Below the pieces are notes generated by a model. It did not search any database and had not been told where the DNA came from. It saw only the letters and a program-made list of their open reading frames with translations. The position numbers and the translations under genes were made by a program. From assembly GCF_000364225.2 (NCBI RefSeq), contig NZ_AQFT02000001.1:5623501-5687500 (forward strand): a stretch of DNA of 64,000 nucleotides. Reading direction: 5' to 3'. This document shows, in pieces, positions 58,023 to 64,000 of the stretch. How positions within the stretch are numbered: the first letter of the stretch is position 1; each line of letters starts with the position of its first letter. Source of the DNA: Eubacterium plexicaudatum ASF492. GTDB lineage: Bacteria > Bacillota > Clostridia > Lachnospirales > Lachnospiraceae.

Positions 58023-58446
58023 AAATAACGCAGTATATTTTTAATATAAAATTTCCGATAATCAAAGCAACCGCGATGTGGACAATACGGTCATGATACC
58101 GCATGCCGATGGGGTATTTGCCGCGGCCTGCGCGTTCGATGAACTGCGTCGTCATAAAATACACATAAACGATGGCTGCATAAGGGACAAACGGATGATA
58201 CCAGGCTGCCTGCAGGAAACGTCCGTGCAGAAACGCCAGCAGTGCCCTTGTACCACCGCAGCCCGGACAATAATAGCCTGTTATGATATGAAACAGGCAG
58301 GGCGGCAGACGGAGTGCGGATGGAAAAAATTGGAACAAGAACGAAGCGGCACCTGCGGCAACGGCAGATAAAATGCCGATCAGAAAAAAATGATCTTCGA
58401 TTGTCGGGTGTGACCGGTTTGTCTGGTTTGTGAAAAATTTTTTCAT
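57946..58446 (-). CDS. DUF2752-family membrane protein (possible frameshift near the end)
   Basis: The DUF2752 motif GYYCPGCGGTRALLAFLHG lies between hydrophobic segments. As read, the tail (IYCVIFTGRYYKS...) is not membrane-like and runs 77 nt into the facing gene. One added A in the A5 run of the tail (plus strand T5 near 58040) would give FILKNILRYFYGPIL, ending at 58004, for 147 aa. Function unknown. Confidence 0.7.
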   Translation of the reverse strand: MKKFFTNQTNRSHPTIEDHFFLIGILSAVAAGAASFLFQFFPSALRLPPCLFHIITGYYCPGCGGTRALLAFLHGRFLQAAWYHPFVPYAAIVYVYFMTTQFIERAGRGKYPIGMRYHDRIVHIAVALIIGNFILKIYCVIFTGRYYKSLTVPCRLPRTFRCSHIP

Positions 58447-58529
58447 AATTATGTTTCATTCCTGCTATTATGTGATATAATGTACGAATATATCATATCA
58501 TATTTTTATCGGATTTTGGAGGTGTTTTT

Positions 58530-59051
58530 ATGACAATAGGAGGAATTTCCGGTTCTTATCAATCATATGCGTTATCCGGCAGTGTTGCGCCCGTAAGACA
58601 GAAAGAAGAAGGTGTGGCGCGTACCCAGGATACACAAAACAGCCAGGGAGCGGATGAGGCACACAAAGTTAAAGGTGGATATAAATCCTCGCCAGCAGAC
58701 TGCCAGACGTGCAAAGAGCGCAAATATCAGGATGGTTCCAATGAATCCGACGTATCGTTTAAGGCGCCAGGCCATATAGATCCCAAGGCATCCGCATCTA
58801 CGGTAATGGCACATGAAAAACAGCATGTTTCCAATGCCTATCAGAAGGCGGCACAGGAACAGGGGAAAGTTGTATCATGCAATGTATCGCTGCATACGGC
58901 AATCTGTCCGGAATGCGGTACGGCATATGTGTCAGGCGGCACGACAAGTACGGCAATTTCCTATTCGGATGAAGAGAATCCATATATGAAAAATAAAAAA
59001 GCACAGGACGGGATTCTGCTCAGAGGTGCAAATATTGATTATGCGGCCTGA
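58530..59051 (+). CDS. SprA-related putative metalloprotease
   Basis: 173 aa. CQTCKERKYQDGSNESDVSFKAP and VMAHEKQHVSNAY give a HExxH zinc motif (HEKQH) in the context of SprA-related proteins. CPECGTAYVSGGTT is a further Cys pair. No signal peptide is visible. GGAGGTG precedes the ATG. Confidence 0.72.
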   Translation: MTIGGISGSYQSYALSGSVAPVRQKEEGVARTQDTQNSQGADEAHKVKGGYKSSPADCQTCKERKYQDGSNESDVSFKAPGHIDPKASASTVMAHEKQHVSNAYQKAAQEQGKVVSCNVSLHTAICPECGTAYVSGGTTSTAISYSDEENPYMKNKKAQDGILLRGANIDYAA

Positions 59052-59072
59052 AAAAATTAGGAGAGACTTTTC

Positions 59073-59801
59073 ATGACAAAGCGATCTTTTGGTGAGTTAA
59101 AACGGTTTGCACGTGAACTGCTGTTAGGAAACTATGCGGTTATCATGCTTGCAACGGCAATTTCCTTTTTTGTGCCGCTGATTTTAACAATTCCATTTTC
59201 CATAGAATTTACAGGAAAATTAAATGCTAATATTATTATATGCTTTATAGCGGCAGTCATTATAGAGATATTGGGCAAGCTTCTGACCGTGGGCGTGATG
59301 CAGATGCATTTGCTGCTGGCGCAAAAGCAGCAGGTTGCTTTTACCGATCTGTTCCGGATTTTTCGAAACGGACCGGACAGGTTTATACTTGCAACGATGT
59401 TGCTCTATGCAATGTTGCTGACCCCTTTGCTTTTGACCGGCGCAGCCGTTTATTTGCTGATGCCGGAGCAACTGCCTGCAAAAGCGGCGTTTTTGGTATG
59501 TGTATTTGTTCTGTTTACAGCAGTCGAGCTGTATCTGACATATGTGTATGAGCTGATTTATCCGTTGTATCTGGAACACCCGGACATAACGGTACTGCAG
59601 GGATTTCGGATATCCCGTAAGCTGATGTACGGAAACAAGAAAAGACTGTTTTTGCTGCAGCTGAGTTTTCTGGGATGGACGCTGCTGGGGTTCTGCTCCG
59701 CAGGAGTAGGTTTTCTTTGGATTAGCCCGTATATGACTCAGACAACAGTGAATTTTTATTTGGATTTAATATCTGGTAAAAAAGAATATATAGTTTGCTA
59801 A
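59073..59801 (+). CDS. DUF975-family membrane protein
   Basis: 242 aa with about six membrane segments. VLQGFRISRKLMYGNKKRLFLLQLSFLGW is the conserved DUF975 region (ISR.LM.G....F.L.L.F.GW). Function unknown. 21 nt separate it from each neighbour, suggesting an operon. Confidence 0.75.
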   Translation: MTKRSFGELKRFARELLLGNYAVIMLATAISFFVPLILTIPFSIEFTGKLNANIIICFIAAVIIEILGKLLTVGVMQMHLLLAQKQQVAFTDLFRIFRNGPDRFILATMLLYAMLLTPLLLTGAAVYLLMPEQLPAKAAFLVCVFVLFTAVELYLTYVYELIYPLYLEHPDITVLQGFRISRKLMYGNKKRLFLLQLSFLGWTLLGFCSAGVGFLWISPYMTQTTVNFYLDLISGKKEYIVC

Positions 59802-59821
59802 CGGAAAGGATTTTCATAAAA

Positions 59822-60321
59822 ATGAAAACGGAATTTGATGTTCGGCTTCGTACGGTCGATATGTATCGTTATAATTTATACCATACATATACGACTGCCA
59901 GTGGATATCTGGCCATTCTGATCGCGGTCATAGCATTGGCTGCGGCAGTTCGAAAATGGGGAGAAGTAAGTGTGTCAAACAGCGTTATGTATGTTATGGT
60001 TGGCATTATTTTGCTTGTTTATACACCGCTGACATTGTACCTGCGCTCGAAACAGCAGGTGCAGGAGTCGCCCGTGTTCAAAATATTCTGCATTATACGA
60101 TTGATGATACGGGAATTACCACTTCTCAGGGAGAGATGAGTTCAACCCTTGTCTGGGAACAGGTCTACCGCGTTGTTGCAACAAAACATAATATCCTTAT
60201 TTGCATCAATCCGCGCAATGCATTTATTATTCCAAGAGCCCAGGTAACGGAGCAATACGATGATATACGTGCAATTGCCCAAAATCATCTGGAAAAGTAC
60301 CGGTTTAAAATGAAAAAATAA
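59822..60321 (+). CDS. YcxB-like protein (one frameshift)
   Basis: 166 aa after adding one A at 60080-60083 (PVFKNILHYTIDDTGI). Two N-terminal helices are followed by the YcxB-like domain (TTSQGEMSSTLVWEQVYRVVATKHNILICINPRNAFIIPR). AAAGGA precedes the ATG. Function unknown. Confidence 0.75.
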
Positions 60322-60334
60322 GGAGATCGCATAT

Positions 60335-60793
60335 ATGGTATACGAGACATTTTCCGCAGAGGAAACCGCACGGCTCGGCAGAAAGATTGCGGAGCAAATA
60401 CAGCCAGGGAGTGTGTGCGCGCTGTCAGGAGATCTTGGTGTCGGAAAAACGGTGTTTACCCAGGGAATTGCGCAGGGACTGGGCATTGAAGAGTCTGTCT
60501 GCAGTCCGACTTTTACAATTTTACAGGAATACGAAGAGGGCCGGATGCCATTTTATCATTTTGACGTCTATCGGATTGCGGATCCTGAAGAAATGATGGA
60601 AATCGGATATGAAGATTATTTTTATGGTGATGGTTTTACGATAGTAGAGTGGGCGGATCTGATTCCGGAACTGCTTCCGGAAAGGTATTTAAAAATTAAG
60701 ATCGAAAAAGATCCGGAAAAAGGATTTGACTATCGGCGCATTACGGTCGAAGACAAAGTGCAATCAGGTGCAGGAGATGGAGAACGGTTATGA
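60335..60793 (+). CDS. tsaE: tRNA t6A synthesis ATPase TsaE
   Basis: 152 aa: Walker A GDLGVGKT (32-39), CSPTFTILQEY and FYHFDVYRI are family hallmarks. It powers the TsaBDE complex that makes N6-threonylcarbamoyladenosine in tRNA. It overlaps tsaB by 4 nt. Confidence 0.93.
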   Translation: MVYETFSAEETARLGRKIAEQIQPGSVCALSGDLGVGKTVFTQGIAQGLGIEESVCSPTFTILQEYEEGRMPFYHFDVYRIADPEEMMEIGYEDYFYGDGFTIVEWADLIPELLPERYLKIKIEKDPEKGFDYRRITVEDKVQSGAGDGERL

Positions 60794-61503
60794 AAATACT
60801 TGCCATAGATAGTTCGGGTATCGTAGCGAGTGTGGCTGTTGTAGAAGATGACAGTCTGCTTGGGGAATATACGATTAATCATAAAAAAACACATTCACAG
60901 ACGTTGCTTCCGATGATTGATGAAGTAGTGCGTATGCTGGAACTGGATTTGCACACATTGGATGCGATTGCCGTTGCCGCAGGACCGGGTTCTTTTACAG
61001 GACTTCGGATTGGTTCTGCGACCGCAAAAGGATTTGGACTGGCATTGGATAAGCCGCTGATTGAGATTCCGACCGTAGATGGGCTGGCATACAACCTTGC
61101 GGGTAGCAGCGTGGCGGTATGTCCGGTTATGGATGCCAGGAGAAATCAGGTCTATACGGGATTATACCGGTTTGAAGGGTATCAAATGCATACGGTGATC
61201 GAACAATGTGCGGTTGGAATAGACGAAATAGTAGAAAAGATTAATATGCACGGACAGGCAGTTTCTTTTCTGGGAGATGGAGTTCACGTATTTGCTTCTT
61301 ATATAGAAGAACATTGCAAAGTGAACTATACATTTGCGCCCGCACATTTAAATAAACAGCGGGCTTCGGCAGTTGCGGTGCTGGCGATGGGCTATTATCG
61401 TGCAGGCAGAATCTGTACCGCGGCTGAGCACCGTCCTGACTATCTGCGCCTGTCGCAGGCGGAACGGGAGCGGATGGAGGCACAGCGGCATGCACAGGGA
61501 TAG
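60790..61503 (+). CDS. tsaB: tRNA t6A synthesis protein TsaB
   Basis: 237 aa: MKILAIDSSG, KKTHSQTLLPMIDEV and AAGPGSFTGLRIGSATAKG are diagnostic of this inactive ASKHA partner of TsaD. Confidence 0.93.
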   Translation: MKILAIDSSGIVASVAVVEDDSLLGEYTINHKKTHSQTLLPMIDEVVRMLELDLHTLDAIAVAAGPGSFTGLRIGSATAKGFGLALDKPLIEIPTVDGLAYNLAGSSVAVCPVMDARRNQVYTGLYRFEGYQMHTVIEQCAVGIDEIVEKINMHGQAVSFLGDGVHVFASYIEEHCKVNYTFAPAHLNKQRASAVAVLAMGYYRAGRICTAAEHRPDYLRLSQAERERMEAQRHAQG

Positions 61504-61558
61504 CAACGTTAAATCTGCCGCAGATGACGGTATAAAAATGCAAAAAAAATGTGAAACT

Positions 61559-62005
61559 ATGATAATCATAAAAATGGAACCAAGACATATTTTGGATGTT
61601 GCAAAACTGGAAGCGGAAATATTTTCGGTACCATGGTCGCAGCAGGCATTTGCCGGTGCGCTTGAAATGGATCAGGCTTTTTTTTATGTGGCGCAAGAAG
61701 CCGATGCGGTCGTCGGTTATTGCGGAGTATCGCTTGCGGCCGATGAAGCAGAGATTACCAATATTGCGACCGCTCCGGGACGGCGGCGCCGGAATATAGC
61801 AAAACGGCTGCTGCAAAAAGCAATGGATGAAGCACATGAAAGAGGAGCACAGCGTATGTTTCTGGAGGTCCGCAGCCTGAATAAACCGGCAATCGGACTG
61901 TATCAAAAGACAGGATTTCAGACTGTAGGCATTCGCAAAAAATATTATCGACATCCGCAGGACGATGCACTGGTGATGATGTATCGGTATGCCGATATAA
62001 TATAA
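61559..62005 (+). CDS. rimI: Ribosomal-protein-alanine N-acetyltransferase RimI
   Basis: 148 aa GNAT: MIIIKMEPRHILDVAKLEAEIFSVPWS is the usual start; the acetyl-CoA loop is APGRRRRNIAKRLL and the C-terminus has RMFLEVRSLNKPAIGLYQKTGF. The start is uncertain: an in-frame ATG at 61490 overlaps tsaB and neither has a strong ribosome site. RimI commonly sits among the tsa genes. Confidence 0.88.
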   Translation: MIIIKMEPRHILDVAKLEAEIFSVPWSQQAFAGALEMDQAFFYVAQEADAVVGYCGVSLAADEAEITNIATAPGRRRRNIAKRLLQKAMDEAHERGAQRMFLEVRSLNKPAIGLYQKTGFQTVGIRKKYYRHPQDDALVMMYRYADII

Positions 62006-62140
62006 AAGATTAGCAACAGTTAGTTAAACAACCAGTCATTCCCGCTATATTCTTTCCGTCTGTTCGATTATACTGTTATTATCAAATGCATACCGTGCAC
62101 CGGGTATACGTGAGCGCGGCAGACAGTCGGGAGGTATAAA

Positions 62141-62359
62141 ATGAAATTATTTTGTAATTGCTGTGGAAAAGAAATTTTGACGAAAGAAAATTCGCAGATT
62201 GCGTTGGAAGATTATGTTGTTATTGAAAAAAGCTGGGGATATTTTTCAAAAAAGGATGGCATTCGCCAGAAAATGATTATATGTGAATCCTGTTTTGAAT
62301 CCTGGACCGGGTCTTTTGCACGGCCATTACAGGAAATGGAGGAACAGGAACTGCTATAG
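62141..62359 (+). CDS. Small zinc-ribbon-like protein
   Basis: 72 aa with CNCC near the N-terminus and CESC at about 49-52, a possible four-Cys zinc site. GGGAGGTATAA precedes the ATG. It lies 15 nt before rnz. Function unknown. Confidence 0.65.
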   Translation: MKLFCNCCGKEILTKENSQIALEDYVVIEKSWGYFSKKDGIRQKMIICESCFESWTGSFARPLQEMEEQELL

Positions 62360-62374
62360 AATGAAGAGGTAAAT

Positions 62375-63292
62375 ATGTTAGATGTATGTCTGCTTGGAAC
62401 GGCAGGAATGATGCCGTTACCGTATCGCTATCTGACATCTTTGATGACCAGATATAATGGAAGCAGCCTGATGGTTGACTGTGGAGAGGGAACACAGATT
62501 GCTGTAAAAAAAGCCGGATGGAGCTTTCATCCGATAGATGTTATTTGTTTTACGCATTATCATGCGGATCATATCAGCGGACTTCCGGGAATGCTGCTGA
62601 CAATGGGAAATGCGGAACGGAAAGAACCGCTGACGCTGATCGGGCCAAAAGGGCTTAAGCGGGTCGTATCGGCGCTTCGTGTGATAGCGCCGGAACTGCC
62701 GTTTGAAACGGAGTGTATTGAAATACAGGAACCGGAACAGGTATTTGAACTGCATGGTTATAAAATCACCGCATTTACGGTCAGGCATAATGTCCCATGT
62801 TATGGTTATACGATTGAGATTCAAAGGCAGGGACGCTTTATGGTAGATCAGGCGCAGCAGCATGGTATTCCGAAAAATTACTGGGGAATTTTGCAAAAAG
62901 GAGATACCGTCGCATACGAAGGAAGGATTTATACACCGGATATGGTAATGGGGCCGGCGCGCAAAGGGATTAAGCTGACTTACTGTACGGACACCCGTCC
63001 TGCGCAGTTGCTGGTAAAAAATGCCGCCGAATCCGATCTGCTCATTTGTGAAGGTATGTATGCGGAGCCGGAAAAGCTGATAAAAGCAAAACAATATAAA
63101 CATATGACCTTTTATGAAGCTGCGCAGGTTGCAAAAGACGCACAGGTAAAAGAACTGTGGCTGACACATTTTTCACCGTCTCTGGTACGTGCGGAGGATT
63201 ATATGCCGAAAGTACGTGAGATTTTTGAGAACGCACATTTGGGCAAGGATGGCAAAATGACAGAAATGAACTTTGAACAGGATGAATCGTGA
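62375..63292 (+). CDS. rnz: Ribonuclease Z
   Basis: 305 aa metallo-beta-lactamase fold: THYHADH (His61, His63, Asp65, His66), GLPGMLLTMG, RHNVPCYGY and WLTHFSPSL. It matures tRNA 3' ends. GAGGTAAAT precedes the ATG. Confidence 0.92.
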   Translation: MLDVCLLGTAGMMPLPYRYLTSLMTRYNGSSLMVDCGEGTQIAVKKAGWSFHPIDVICFTHYHADHISGLPGMLLTMGNAERKEPLTLIGPKGLKRVVSALRVIAPELPFETECIEIQEPEQVFELHGYKITAFTVRHNVPCYGYTIEIQRQGRFMVDQAQQHGIPKNYWGILQKGDTVAYEGRIYTPDMVMGPARKGIKLTYCTDTRPAQLLVKNAAESDLLICEGMYAEPEKLIKAKQYKHMTFYEAAQVAKDAQVKELWLTHFSPSLVRAEDYMPKVREIFENAHLGKDGKMTEMNFEQDES

Positions 63293-63327
63293 AGAGGCAT
63301 GCCGTGCAGGGTGAAAGGAGGTAGGCT

Positions 63328-63915
63328 ATGAAAAAATATGTAAAGATGGGAATATCGGCAGTACTTGTTATCGCGGTTATAGTAGGATGTTATTACTATA
63401 TGACACATCGCAAGACGGTGCCGGCAGAGGACGATGTGGAAATAACGCAGCTGCAGCAGGTCCTGTCAAAGCAGCTGGATCATGCATATCCGCCTACACC
63501 GAGAGAAGTGATCAAGTTCTATAACCGTATTATTGAGTGTGCTTATGGCAGTGAATATAATGAAGAGCAATTCCAAAAGCTGATGACGCAGGCAAGAAAA
63601 CTGATGGATGTGGAACTGCTGGAAAACAATCCGCAGGATACATATCAGAAACAGCTGCTGCAGGAAATTACATCTTATCAGGAGAATTCCATAAAGATTT
63701 TACAGACCAGAGTCTGCGATTCGGATGAAGTCCGTTATAAGGAGATCGAAGGGCGCAAGTGTGCATATGTACAGGCAATTTATTTTATGAAACAGGGAAA
63801 AGACTTCATTAAGACTTATCAGGACTATCTTCTGCGGCAGGATAAAGAGAAAAAATGGAAAATAGTGGCATATCATCTTACACAGGCAGAACAGACGGAT
63901 GAACCGGAAGAATAA
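63328..63915 (+). CDS. Membrane-anchored protein of unknown function
   Basis: 195 aa with one N-terminal helix (MGISAVLVIAVIVGCYYYM) and a mostly helical extracytoplasmic domain (PPTPREVIKFYNRIIECAYG). VGC could be a lipobox, but it lies late in the helix. Strong site GAAAGGAGGTAGG. Between rnz and tsaD. Confidence 0.75.
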   Translation: MKKYVKMGISAVLVIAVIVGCYYYMTHRKTVPAEDDVEITQLQQVLSKQLDHAYPPTPREVIKFYNRIIECAYGSEYNEEQFQKLMTQARKLMDVELLENNPQDTYQKQLLQEITSYQENSIKILQTRVCDSDEVRYKEIEGRKCAYVQAIYFMKQGKDFIKTYQDYLLRQDKEKKWKIVAYHLTQAEQTDEPEE

Positions 63916-63951
63916 GCGATACGGAAACAGAAAGGCAGGAGGACAGTACGA

Positions 63952-64000
63952 TTGAACAGCAGTCAGGAAGTTAAAATATTGGCGATTGAAAGCTCTTGCG
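63952..64000 (+). CDS. tsaD: TsaD, first 16 codons (cut by the window end)
   Basis: TTG start after GGCAGGAGGAC; the frame reads (M)NSSQEVKILAIESSC, the invariant N-terminus of the threonylcarbamoyltransferase TsaD. It follows the other t6A genes. Confidence 0.8.
   Translation, partial: MNSSQEVKILAIESSC

Overview
The window looks like chromosome of a butyrate-forming gut Lachnospiraceae (Clostridium cluster XIVa type). The grounds are a thl-hbd-bcd-etfB-etfA operon, single-chain PurL, collagen-like exosporium-type proteins with a partner glycosyltransferase, SleB and NlpC/P60 wall hydrolases, BspA-like leucine-rich repeats, and low-to-moderate GC with strong GGAGG ribosome sites. No rRNA, tRNA or CRISPR array was seen.

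Layout. 1-2.2 kb: end of an Rpn-type transposase and a BspA-like surface protein. 2.3-6.8 kb: carAB with a short Arg-rich leader and a terminator-like hairpin. 6.8-10.2 kb: degenerate HD-GYP protein, SleB-domain hydrolase, broken acetyltransferase. 10.4-16 kb: butyrate operon behind a near-perfect Rex operator. 16-24.4 kb: a collagen-like gene cut in two by a 4.65 kb serine-recombinase element carrying blaI-blaR1, then a glycosyltransferase and a second collagen-like gene. 24.5-32.6 kb: MerR/TipA regulator, Lrp, bioY, phosphatase, nuclease-helicase fusion, remnant membrane genes. 32.6-36.8 kb: VanY-type carboxypeptidase and a two-component system. 37-40.8 kb: purL. 40.9-42.8 kb: Septu-like ATPase plus HNH nuclease. 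42.9-49.9 kb: thioesterase, CvfB-like protein, NlpC/P60 protein, a DnaA-box cluster, WecG/TagA, YitT and a PucR-type regulator. 49.9-57.5 kb: ftsE-ftsX-ctp-prfB-hom, with tex facing them. 57.6-64 kb: small membrane proteins, then tsaE-tsaB-rimI, rnz and the start of tsaD.

The most striking observation is the split collagen gene. An 8-bp core (CCCGGTGG) occurs at both ends of the element, and the element's ends are inverted copies of one another (GGGGCGTT, 4 nt, TTAGGAAAA). Joining the chromosomal flanks through the core gives a 1776-nt in-frame gene that fuses the Gly-X-Y repeats to the BclA/BclB-like C-terminal domain now stranded 4.6 kb away. This resembles known intervening elements that leave sporulation genes by site-specific recombination (skin in sigK, SPbeta in spsM).

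About two dozen genes, including essential ones (carB, hbd, tex), carry single-base frameshifts. Almost all are one missing A or T, mostly in short A/T runs. Restoring one base each time gives proteins of normal family length, so these are most likely sequencing or assembly errors, not pseudogenes. The prfB shift at CTTTGAC is different: it is the conserved programmed frameshift of release factor 2. Frameshifted genes are listed here as single CDSs.
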